This document shows, in pieces, positions 1 to 6,155 of a DNA stretch of 7,003 nt. A model generated the notes under the pieces. The model was not told the origin of the DNA. It was given only the letters and a program-made list of their open reading frames with translations, and did no database searches. The translations under genes and the position numbers were made by a program. Within the stretch, counting starts at the first letter, position 1; each line of letters starts with the position of its first letter. The stretch is from Kordiimonadaceae bacterium (GTDB lineage: Bacteria > Pseudomonadota > Alphaproteobacteria > Sphingomonadales > Emcibacteraceae), in assembly GCA_018699075.1 (NCBI GenBank), contig JABIPV010000216.1:1-7003 (forward strand). Reading direction: 5' to 3'.

Positions 1-108
1 CTGGGCACGCCGGAAGAAGTGGCGAAGACGATTTATTATCTCTGCACGGAAATGTCAGATTATGTCACCGGTTCAGAAATTCATATTAACGGCGGTCAGC
101 ACGTTTAA
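1..108 (+). CDS. Short-chain dehydrogenase/reductase (SDR), C-terminal fragment
   Basis: The window opens inside this gene. Reading frame 1 gives 35 residues, beginning LGTPEEVAKTIYYLC and ending in TAA at 106-108. The pattern GTPEEVA, then a short helix, then DYVTGSEIHINGG is the usual C-terminus of classical SDR enzymes such as FabG and its relatives: the VTG turn followed by a final beta strand ending in NGG or DGG. SDRs are soluble NAD(P)-dependent oxidoreductases. The Rossmann nucleotide-binding motif and the catalytic Tyr-x-x-x-Lys lie upstream of the window, so cofactor and substrate cannot be told. The ending GGQHV recalls SDRs that end in GGQHL, but this is not enough to name a subfamily. 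The gene converges on the transporter gene with only 9 bases between the stop codons and no visible terminator hairpin. Confidence 0.85.
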   Translation: MGTPEEVAKTIYYLCTEMSDYVTGSEIHINGGQHV

Positions 109-117
109 ATTTATTGT

Positions 118-1020
118 TTACGGCAATTCTTTTGGTCCGTGAGGTTTATGATTTAACGGTGGATAAAATTGCGCCATTAATGAACCACCCAACATAAGAA
201 CACAGCCTACTAAGGCTTGGGGGCCTAATACCTCATTCAAAAATAAATACCCTGTCCCTGCAGCGAATACGGCTTCGGTGCTAAAAATAAGTGCGGCTTG
301 TGACGGTGGTGTAATTTTTTGGCCGTAAATTTGAAATGTATATCCTAACGCAATCGCCAGAAAGCCGTTGATGAAAATATAAAACCACTCAATTGGTGCC
401 GTAATAAGCAGCCTTTCATCCATGATAACGGCAGTAATCAGGCTAAAAACGCCACAAACAACGAATTGACGAATGGCGAAAGCGATCGGGTGATGACGGT
501 TTGAAACGCTATCAATAATGATTAAATGAGAACCCCAGAAAAAAGCACTGATAAGGATGAATAAATCACCCTGCTGCATATAAAACCCTTCCATTCCGGA
601 AAGAAGATATAAGCCAGCACAAGCAATCAGGATTGCAACCCAAATACCTTTTTTGTAACGATGTCCAATTGTGATACCGATCAGGGGGACAAAAAGAATA
701 TAAAGGCCTGTGATAAAGCCTGCATTTGAAACCGTGGTTTGGCCAAGTCCTATTTGCTGAAACGCGGCGGCAATATAAAGCACTGACCCGGCCAGTAGGC
801 TGCCAAGGAGCATGTGTTTTTTATCAGAACTATTTATTATAGCAACGTTGCCGCGCCTAATATAACGAATGGGGATCAGGCAAAAAGCCGCCAGTAAAAA
901 ACGAAGCGCGTTATAAATAAACGGATCCATGGTTTCCATGGCGATTTTTTGAAATAAGAAGCTACTGCCCCAAATAAGAGCCGTTAATAGTAGCAATGAA
1001 TTTGAACGCGCAAGTGTCAT
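118..1020 (-). CDS. EamA/DMT-family inner-membrane transporter
   Basis: This is a 300-residue, very hydrophobic protein with the two-repeat, roughly ten-helix plan of the drug/metabolite transporter superfamily (EamA domains at about 8-140 and 150-285). Family signs are the N-terminal helix with LIWGSSF at 15-21, the ALRF motif at 38-41, AFQQIGLGQTTVSNAGFITG at 86-105, FFWGSH opening the second repeat near 160, and PSQAALIFSTEAVFAA at 239-254 before the last two helices. The start is taken as ATG at 1020 because AGGAG sits 7 bases before it; a longer frame from a TTG at 1038 would run through that site. Members export amino acids, metabolites or drugs, and the substrate here is unknown. It follows nadC by 49 bases on the same strand and may be co-transcribed, but a link to NAD or pyridine compounds is only a guess from position. 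Confidence 0.9.
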   Translation of the reverse strand: MTLARSNSLLLLTALIWGSSFLFQKIAMETMDPFIYNALRFLLAAFCLIPIRYIRRGNVAIINSSDKKHMLLGSLLAGSVLYIAAAFQQIGLGQTTVSNAGFITGLYILFVPLIGITIGHRYKKGIWVAILIACAGLYLLSGMEGFYMQQGDLFILISAFFWGSHLIIIDSVSNRHHPIAFAIRQFVVCGVFSLITAVIMDERLLITAPIEWFYIFINGFLAIALGYTFQIYGQKITPPSQAALIFSTEAVFAAGTGYLFLNEVLGPQALVGCVLMLGGSLMAQFYPPLNHKPHGPKELP

Positions 1021-1024
1021 AATA

Positions 1025-1063
1025 ATACTCCTGTGCAAAACACCTGTAATTTTTGCGGAGTAT
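1025..1063 (-). promoter_or_regulatory. Hairpin that could mask the transporter ribosome-binding site
   Basis: In the nadC-transporter gap, read on the minus strand, the transcript can fold as ATACTCC-GCAAAA, a ten-base loop (ATTACAGGTG), then TTTTGC, a three-base bulge (ACA) and GGAGTAT. That is 13 perfect base pairs in two blocks. The second arm contains the GGAG of the Shine-Dalgarno sequence for the transporter start at 1020. No run of U follows the stem, so it does not look like an intrinsic terminator. Control of translation, or protection of an mRNA end, is inferred. It does not match a riboswitch class that I recognise. Confidence 0.45.
1028..1032 (-). promoter_or_regulatory. Ribosome-binding site deciding the transporter start
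   Basis: CTCCT on the plus strand is AGGAG on the coding strand, 7 bases before the ATG at 1020. It favours that start over the in-frame TTG at 1038, which lies upstream of the site. It is also part of the second arm of the hairpin at 1025-1063. Confidence 0.75.
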
Positions 1064-1069
1064 GCCTAC

Positions 1070-1915
1070 TTAGTTTAAATAATCAAGGCCTATATCAACT
1101 GCGGGGGCCGATTGGGTGATGCGGCCGACGGAGATGTAATCTACGCCTGTTTCTGCGATCAGTTTTATGGTTTCTAGAGTGATGCCTCCTGAGGCTTCTA
1201 GCTTTACTTGATCTTTATATTTGGCGACGACGACCTCAAGCATATCAAGTGTCATATTATCCAGAAGTAGGCGATCTGCGCCCGCGTTTACGGCCTCGGC
1301 CGCTTGGTCGAGTGTGTCACATTCAACAGTGATACCGATGGTGCTTCTTGTGCTGCCATATTCCTTGGCGGCGGTGATGGCTTTTTCGACACTACCGATG
1401 CTGGCTATATGATTGTCTTTAATTAGAATGCCATCATCAAGGCGCATGCGGTGGTTCATTGCCCCGCCCATGCGCGAGGCATATTTGGCAAGTTTTCTAT
1501 ACATGGGTATGGTTTTACGGGTGTCGAGCAGGCGGCAGTCCGTATGTTCAATTTCTTTAACATATTGGCGCGTAAGCGTGGCGATACCGCTTAAATGTTG
1601 CAATACATTTAAAGCGGACCTCTCGGCGGTGAGAATATTTCTCGCGTTACCTTCAAGGCGCATGATCACATTGCCCGCCGTCACTTCAACGCCGTCCTGA
1701 ACCATTATTTCGACTTTAATGGCGCTATCGACAGTGTGGATGATTTTTGCCGCAATATCAATTCCGGCAATCACCATGGTTTCGCGGGCATTCATGTCTG
1801 CTTTTAGCTGTGCATCTGCGGGAATGGTCGCAAGTGTGGTCAGATCACCCGCACCGATATCTTCATCAAGTGCAGCGGTGATAAAATATCTTAGCTCTTC
1901 TTTATAAAGCGGCAT
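1070..1915 (-). CDS. nadC: Nicotinate-nucleotide pyrophosphorylase (quinolinate phosphoribosyltransferase)
   Basis: NadC converts quinolinate and phosphoribosyl pyrophosphate to nicotinate mononucleotide, CO2 and pyrophosphate in the cytoplasm, the step after NadA in de novo NAD synthesis. From ATG at 1915 the product has 281 residues, the normal family length. The N-terminal domain begins LDEDIGAGDLTT (16-27). The barrel domain carries ERSALNVLQHLSGIAT (98-113), the phosphate- and substrate-binding DTRKT (131-135), NHR (154-156), LIKDNHI (164-170), VECD (197-200), LLLDNM (216-221) and ASGGI (241-245). The stretch after DTRKT reads IPMYRKLAKYASRMGGAMNHR, where many relatives have TPGLR and GGG, but the charged residues are kept. 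An in-frame ATG at 2020 would add 35 atypical residues overlapping nadA and was not used. The start lies one base after the nadA stop (TAA-A-ATG), so translation is probably coupled. Confidence 0.97.
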   Translation of the reverse strand: MPLYKEELRYFITAALDEDIGAGDLTTLATIPADAQLKADMNARETMVIAGIDIAAKIIHTVDSAIKVEIMVQDGVEVTAGNVIMRLEGNARNILTAERSALNVLQHLSGIATLTRQYVKEIEHTDCRLLDTRKTIPMYRKLAKYASRMGGAMNHRMRLDDGILIKDNHIASIGSVEKAITAAKEYGSTRSTIGITVECDTLDQAAEAVNAGADRLLLDNMTLDMLEVVVAKYKDQVKLEASGGITLETIKLIAETGVDYISVGRITQSAPAVDIGLDYLN

Positions 1916-1916
1916 T

Positions 1917-2921
1917 TTAAAACGCACGCCCTGATGTTGGTGGTCTGTTGGACGCCATAGTGGGTGACATTTCCAGCATTTTGTTAAGCGGCGCCAGTGC
2001 CTTAATGCGGGTAATTTCATCTACTTCAATTTCAGGGCCAAGCGTGTTGAGGCAATTATAAAGTTTTTCCAATGTATTCAGCGCCATGTAAGGACATTGA
2101 TTACAGTTACAGTTTCCGTCGGCACCCGGTGCACCGATGAAGGTTTTATGTGGGGCACTTTTTTGCATTTGATGCATGATGCCGGGCTCTGTGGCGACAA
2201 GGAATTCTTCGGCCGGGTTTTCAAGCACAAATTTCAAAATAGAAGACGTTGATCCCACATGATCGGCATGATTTAAAATATGCGCGGGGCATTCAGGGTG
2301 GGCGGTGACGGGCGCATCCGGATGTTGTGCTTTTAATTTAATCAGTTCTTTTTCAGAAAAACGTTCATGAACAATGCAACTGCCGGGCCAGAAAATCATC
2401 TCGCGGCCGGTTTTTTTCGCCAAGTAAGCACCAAGGTGGCGATCAGGGGCCATCATTATTTTCTGATCTTTTGGCAGTTGATTTAAAATGTGTTCAGCGT
2501 TGGATGATGTGACAATAATATCCGACATGGCCTTCACAGCGGCGGAGCAGTTTATATAAGTCAGGCAAAGATGTTCCGGGTATTTTTCACGGAATTTGCC
2601 AAAATCTTCTGGCGGGCAGCTGTCTTCTAGCGAGCATCCTGCTTCCATGTCGGGCAGGATCACTGTTTTTTTAGGACTGAGGATTTTGGCAACTTCGGCC
2701 ATAAACCTTACGCCACAAAAAACAATCACGTCGGCGTCCGTTGCGGCGGCTTTGCGTGATAAATCAAGACTATCGCCAACAAAGTCGGCCAGGTCTTGAA
2801 TTTCAGGGTCTTGATAATAATGCGCGAGGATCACGGCATTTTTTTCTTTTCGCAGGCGTTTGATCTCACTTATGAGTTCAACTTTTGGCAGTGTATCACT
2901 GGCCTTTAAAGGTATAGACAT
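1917..2921 (-). CDS. nadA: Quinolinate synthase A, 4Fe-4S enzyme
   Basis: NadA condenses iminoaspartate with dihydroxyacetone phosphate to form quinolinate, using an oxygen-sensitive 4Fe-4S cluster in the cytoplasm. The 334-residue product shows the family signature in order: LAHYYQDPEIQDLADFVGDS (32-51), VIVFCGVRFMAEVAKIL (65-81), AGCS (94-97), YINCSAAVKA (122-131), WPGSCIVHERF (178-188), HPECP (208-212), GSTSSI (223-228), and a CNCNQCPYM block (271-279). The expected cluster ligands are Cys96, Cys182 and the last cysteine of that block, Cys276. The last 15 residues after LEMS look like an unconserved tail running up to nadC. The ATG at 2921 has AAGG eight bases upstream. A weak promoter is possible in the 66-base gap before it (TTGTAA and CATAAT on the minus strand, 19 bases apart), or the gene may be read through from dinB. 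nadB is absent here. Confidence 0.97.
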   Translation of the reverse strand: MSIPLKASDTLPKVELISEIKRLRKEKNAVILAHYYQDPEIQDLADFVGDSLDLSRKAAATDADVIVFCGVRFMAEVAKILSPKKTVILPDMEAGCSLEDSCPPEDFGKFREKYPEHLCLTYINCSAAVKAMSDIIVTSSNAEHILNQLPKDQKIMMAPDRHLGAYLAKKTGREMIFWPGSCIVHERFSEKELIKLKAQHPDAPVTAHPECPAHILNHADHVGSTSSILKFVLENPAEEFLVATEPGIMHQMQKSAPHKTFIGAPGADGNCNCNQCPYMALNTLEKLYNCLNTLGPEIEVDEITRIKALAPLNKMLEMSPTMASNRPPTSGRAF

Positions 2922-2987
2922 TTCTTTAGCCTTATTGTCATAATCTGTTAGTTATTATGTAAGGCCTCAGGGGCTTTGTTACAAGAA

Positions 2988-4277
2988 TTATTCATGAAAT
3001 TCGGCTTTTTCAGGAATTCGGGTAAAGGCGATTTTGGTGCCGCTAAAGCGCGACATGGTTTCGGGCAGGGTACCAATGACGACACTATCAAGGCCGTATT
3101 TGGCATTAATTGCATCCATCGCCGTGGAAAGACGGGTATGTCTTTTTTGAATAATAGTGACCGGGTCTTCCAGTTCTTTAAACATATCGGGCATTATTTT
3201 ATCCGCGGGTTCCAAGCCATAAAGGGTGACGGAAATATGCTTGATAGCATAGGGATTATCATCAGTGATCATCTGTTTCCAGAGCAGGTTTAAGGCCTTT
3301 AGGAAGGAAAAGCTATCTTCGGCCAAGGGGATTTTTGCTTCCATATGCCATTTGTTTTTTGTTTTGATGTTTTTCGGGATGTCGTAACGGACGTAAAGGG
3401 CAAAGGCGTTTGCGAAAAAACCAAGTCGCCGCATGCGGCTGGTGGCTTTTAAGGTTAAGCGCCGTGCGACAATGCGGGCTTTGGCGCGCGGGCGCATGCT
3501 GGGGGCGAGTACGTGGCTATGGCCGATGGTACGGCGAACCGGTGCTTCATTTGTGGTGGTTTCAATGCCGTGCAGGGCATACCAAAAACGCTCACCCTCG
3601 ACACTATGCCAGATGCGGCGCACATGTTTGGGATTTAAATTCCAAAAAGTGCGAATATCAGTAACCCCCGCTTGGCGCAACCGTTTATCCATACTGCGGC
3701 CAATACCGGGCAGGTCAGATAATTTGATATGGGCAAGTCTTTCAGGCAGTTCGGTGGCATAAAGCACCGTTAGGCCATCGGGCTTTTGCAAGTTGCTGGC
3801 GATCTTGGCCAAAAATCGGTTGGGACCAATGCCTACAGAACTGCGCATGCAAACACCGACATTATCGGTGATGGCTTTTTTAATCTTGCGGGCAATTTCA
3901 ACGGCGTTTTCTTCTTCGCACTCACTTCCCATTAAACGACAGGCGACCTCATCAACGGAACATATTTTGGTCAGGGGGAGGAACTGATCAATTTGTTCCA
4001 TGACCTTATGGTGATATTCCACATATTTATCATGACGGGCGGGGACGGTGATCAGACCGGGGCAAATCTCACGCGCTTTATAAATCATCGTGCCTGTTTT
4101 AACACCGAATGCCTTTGCTTCATAGCTGGCGGCGATGGCACAGGTGGCGTCGGTATCGGACGGTATTACGGCGACGGGCTTGCCCCTTAACCTCACATCT
4201 AATTGCTGTTCAACACTGGCAAAATAACTGTTAAGGTCGAGGTAAAGCCAGCCGAGCCCCTTTGGGATTTGCAGCAT
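2988..4277 (-). CDS. dinB: DinB-type Y-family (translesion) DNA polymerase
   Basis: This 429-residue protein is a Y-family DNA polymerase that would copy past damaged bases with low fidelity. The palm carries the first catalytic aspartate in LYLDLNSYFASVEQQ (Asp14) and the SVDE pair (Asp109, Glu110). By alignment with E. coli Pol IV, Phe19 is the likely steric gate against ribonucleotides. The fingers region reads AIAASYEAKAFGVKTGTM, the thumb begins with SSVGIGPNRFLAKIASNLQK (146-165), a helix-hairpin-helix follows at LSDLPGIG (186-193), and a little-finger domain occupies about 245-360. The C-terminus (KIAFTRIPEK) is like that of related alphaproteobacterial proteins; no clear QLxLF clamp motif is seen at the end. 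The ATG at 4277 has AGGA eight bases upstream, and a LexA box lies 53 bases before the start, so DNA-damage induction is expected. It could also be named as a general Y-family polymerase rather than true DinB. Confidence 0.92.
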   Translation of the reverse strand: MLQIPKGLGWLYLDLNSYFASVEQQLDVRLRGKPVAVIPSDTDATCAIAASYEAKAFGVKTGTMIYKAREICPGLITVPARHDKYVEYHHKVMEQIDQFLPLTKICSVDEVACRLMGSECEEENAVEIARKIKKAITDNVGVCMRSSVGIGPNRFLAKIASNLQKPDGLTVLYATELPERLAHIKLSDLPGIGRSMDKRLRQAGVTDIRTFWNLNPKHVRRIWHSVEGERFWYALHGIETTTNEAPVRRTIGHSHVLAPSMRPRAKARIVARRLTLKATSRMRRLGFFANAFALYVRYDIPKNIKTKNKWHMEAKIPLAEDSFSFLKALNLLWKQMITDDNPYAIKHISVTLYGLEPADKIMPDMFKELEDPVTIIQKRHTRLSTAMDAINAKYGLDSVVIGTLPETMSRFSGTKIAFTRIPEKAEFHE

Positions 4278-4405
4278 TAGGCGATTCCTGTTGGTTTATA
4301 AGGAGCGACTCACTATAGCGAAAAATAGAGAACAAAGATAGAACAAAAGAATGTTTTTATGTTATGATTTATGTCTATATAGTAAAATAAAATAGGAGCA
4401 ACAAA
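4278..4405. promoter_or_regulatory. Divergent promoter region between dinB and tfoX-like genes
   Basis: This AT-rich 128-base gap must hold the start signals for both directions. Apart from the LexA box there are only weak candidates: TATAGT at 4378-4383 with TTTTAT 17 bases upstream for the plus strand, and TATAGT on the minus strand at 4312-4317 for dinB, without a good -35. The plus-strand start at 4406 has a clear AGGAG at 4394-4398, seven bases away. A 13-base match to the T7 promoter core lies at 4306-4318 and is treated separately. Confidence 0.5.
4330..4344. promoter_or_regulatory. LexA (SOS) box, GAAC-N7-GAAC
   Basis: GAACAAAGATAGAAC is a perfect direct repeat of GAAC with a seven-base spacer; on the other strand it reads GTTC-N7-GTTC. 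That is the known LexA operator of Alphaproteobacteria. It lies 53 bases before the dinB start on the minus strand and 61 bases before the tfoX-like start on the plus strand, in the only divergent gap of the window. Repression of dinB by LexA is the expected role; control of the tfoX-like gene is possible from position only. Confidence 0.85.
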
Positions 4406-4777
4406 ATGGCCTCAGATTTAAAGTTTGTAGAATTTGTCGTTGATCAAATTAAGCTGGACGGCGAGATAAGCTTTAAAAGCATGTTCGGCGAATATGGACT
4501 ATATTGTATGCTGGATACTTCACCGCCGGACGAGCTACCCAAGTTTTTCTCAGTGATTTGTGACAATAAGTTTTTTGTAAAACCGACCAAGGCCGGAAAA
4601 GAGTTTATTGAAAACACGGGTACCTTAAGTGAGGCCCCGCCTTATGAAGGGGCAAAGGATAGCTATTTAATTGAAGAAAAATTGGATGATGCTGAATGGG
4701 TGGGTGAGCTTGTGACGCTAACGGTAAACGAACTGCCCAAAAGAAAACCGCGAAAACCAAAGAAGAAAAAGAAATAA
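4406..4777 (+). CDS. TfoX/Sxy N-terminal-domain protein with lysine-rich tail
   Basis: This 123-residue protein is a single TfoX N-terminal domain. The signature is SFKSMFGEYGLYCMLD (22-37), then a beta strand with FFSVICDNKFFVKPTKAG (47-64), APPYEGAKDSYLIEE (77-91) and the closing helix WVGELVTLTVNELPKRK (98-114). Full-length TfoX/Sxy proteins of gammaproteobacteria activate competence genes with CRP and have a second domain; here that domain is absent and the protein ends in a strongly basic KRKPRKPKKKKK tail. Small stand-alone members like this are widespread and mostly uncharacterised, so a competence role should not be assumed. The basic tail might bind nucleic acid. The start has a strong AGGAG seven bases upstream. 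The stop lies two bases before the next gene, so the two are probably one operon, possibly under the nearby LexA box. Confidence 0.85.
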   Translation: MASDLKFVEFVVDQIKLDGEISFKSMFGEYGLYCMLDTSPPDELPKFFSVICDNKFFVKPTKAGKEFIENTGTLSEAPPYEGAKDSYLIEEKLDDAEWVGELVTLTVNELPKRKPRKPKKKKK

Positions 4778-4779
4778 TC

Positions 4780-6018
4780 ATGTCTAATATCGATGAATAT
4801 ACCGTCAAATATAGCGTCGCCAGACGTTTTATTATCAAGCTTGGCATCATTGCCCATGGTTATGGGCCGTCAGCGGCACGGTTAGAGAGTTACCTTGGTC
4901 AAGTGGTGGAAGCACTTGGTTATAATGGCAACTTTCGCTCAACACGGTCGGAAATTATTTATTCATTTTGGAAAGACGACAAAATGGATCAGCACATGCA
5001 TATGGCGTCGGTTGAAACAGGCAGCTTTAATATGGCAAAGCTTGCGCGGGTTGGTGAGCTGGTTGAGTCCGTTGTTGACGGTGGTATATCCCTTGACGAT
5101 GCTTATGATCTGCTTGATGAAATTGAGGAACTGCCCAACCCGTGGGGACCCGTGGCAAAGACCGTAAGTTTTATGTTCGTTGGTGTGGGTTTTTCAGGGT
5201 TAATGTCTGGAAATTTGTGGGATATTGGTATCGCCGGAATATTAGCGTTGGTTGTATATATTAATGTATATTTTGCTCATAAATATGAAGGGCGCTTGTT
5301 TGAACTGTTGCCCTTTTCCAGTGCTTACATGGTCGGCATATTGGCAGCGATTGCGAAAATTTATGTGCCGGAAATTAATGTCTCCGTCGTTATTCTTTCC
5401 GCCGTGATCAGCATCATTCCCGGCTTTACCGTTAGCGCAGGCATCGTGGAGATGGTCAGTAATCATGTCGTGTCGGGCAGCGCCAACTTGATCAGCGGTG
5501 TGATTTATTTGCTCAAGCAATTTTTTGGTGCGTGGTTTGGCCTTGCCACCGTCGGGCTTGTTTGGCCCGTAACAAATATTGCCGCGAGTGTGGCGACCGA
5601 GAGCCTCGGTATTTGGATATTCTTGCCACTGCTTTTCATTGGTCTTGGGATTGCGTATCAATCACTGATTAAAGATTTCCCGTGGGTGATGGCCTGCTGT
5701 TTGGTATCTTATCTGGGGGTCCAGTTTGGTAATGCTTTTGAAATTCAATATTTGGGCACGCTGATGGGCGCAATTGTCGCGACCCTGTTTGCCAACTTTT
5801 GGGCCAGATATACCAACCGACCGACATCAATCGTCCTCGTCCCCGCCATCACCGTCATGGTCAGTGGTTCCGTCGGCTTCCAAGGACTACTCATCGCCGC
5901 AGGAGGAGAGAGCGACCGCGGCCTAGACCAATTCATGCAAATGTTCGTTGTCGCGCTCGTTATTGCGGCGGGATTGCTTATTGCGAATACGATTGTCAGA
6001 CCGCGGGTGACGTTGTAG
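4780..6018 (+). CDS. Threonine/serine exporter (ThrE) family membrane protein
   Basis: The 412-residue product has the ThrE-family plan: a soluble N-terminal part (about 1-125) with a conserved-looking segment around KLGIIAHGYGPSAARLESYL, followed by about ten hydrophobic segments (from 127 to 405) forming two five-helix blocks. Family-like points are IIPGFTVSAGIVEMVSNHVV (212-231) followed by SGSANLISGVIY in the first membrane block, and LVPAITVMVSGSVGFQGL (353-370) in the second. The Corynebacterium founding member exports threonine and serine; substrate here is untested. ATG at 4780 directly follows the TfoX-like gene, with no strong Shine-Dalgarno, only an A-rich stretch with AGAAG, which suggests coupled translation. 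Bases from about 5815 to 5945 use C-ending codons far more than the rest of the gene. No terminator hairpin follows the stop. Confidence 0.85.
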   Translation: MSNIDEYTVKYSVARRFIIKLGIIAHGYGPSAARLESYLGQVVEALGYNGNFRSTRSEIIYSFWKDDKMDQHMHMASVETGSFNMAKLARVGELVESVVDGGISLDDAYDLLDEIEELPNPWGPVAKTVSFMFVGVGFSGLMSGNLWDIGIAGILALVVYINVYFAHKYEGRLFELLPFSSAYMVGILAAIAKIYVPEINVSVVILSAVISIIPGFTVSAGIVEMVSNHVVSGSANLISGVIYLLKQFFGAWFGLATVGLVWPVTNIAASVATESLGIWIFLPLLFIGLGIAYQSLIKDFPWVMACCLVSYLGVQFGNAFEIQYLGTLMGAIVATLFANFWARYTNRPTSIVLVPAITVMVSGSVGFQGLLIAAGGESDRGLDQFMQMFVVALVIAAGLLIANTIVRPRVTL

Positions 6019-6155
6019 GGTTGTGGGAGGAATAATATTTTGGGGAGTACATATTAATGATTGGAATCAATTTCCAGAAATCTGAAGTTAAAGAAAAATA
6101 CACATCTAATATATCTAAATTTTTCAATTCTTTGTATCTGATGAATAGGGGAAAA
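6019..6155 (+). promoter_or_regulatory. AT-rich leader between exporter and lipoprotein genes
   Basis: This stretch of 137 bases marks the change from moderate GC to AT-rich sequence. It has a GGGGAG at 6042-6047 nine bases before an in-frame ATG at 6057, so part of it may be coding. GGGG at 6148-6151 lies four bases before the preferred ATG at 6156. No convincing -10/-35 pair or terminator hairpin was found. Confidence 0.3.

Noticed and set aside
1021..1038. Longer transporter start at TTG 1038
   Set aside because: It would place the clear AGGAG ribosome site inside the coding region; the ATG at 1020 fits that site exactly.
1916..2020. Longer nadC start at 2020 adding 35 residues
   Set aside because: The extra residues (many W, C, H and R) are unlike any NadC N-terminus, overlap the nadA coding end, and the ATG at 1915 gives the normal family length.
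2961..2977. Small inverted repeat after dinB as a possible terminator
   Set aside because: In the minus-strand RNA the stem of about six pairs contains an A-C mismatch and no U-run follows, so it is too weak to call.
2976..3293. Plus-strand frame opposite the dinB C-terminus
   Set aside because: Antisense to a well-supported polymerase gene, with no recognisable domain and no convincing ribosome site.
5799..6035. Arginine-rich plus-strand frame overlapping the exporter gene
   Set aside because: It is an out-of-frame shadow of the GC-rich patch in the exporter gene; the composition explains the arginines and no family resemblance is seen.
6057..6155. Lipoprotein start at ATG 6057 despite GGGGAG upstream
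   Set aside because: It would put 33 mostly polar residues before the signal sequence, unusual for a lipoprotein. Kept as an open alternative, not firmly excluded.
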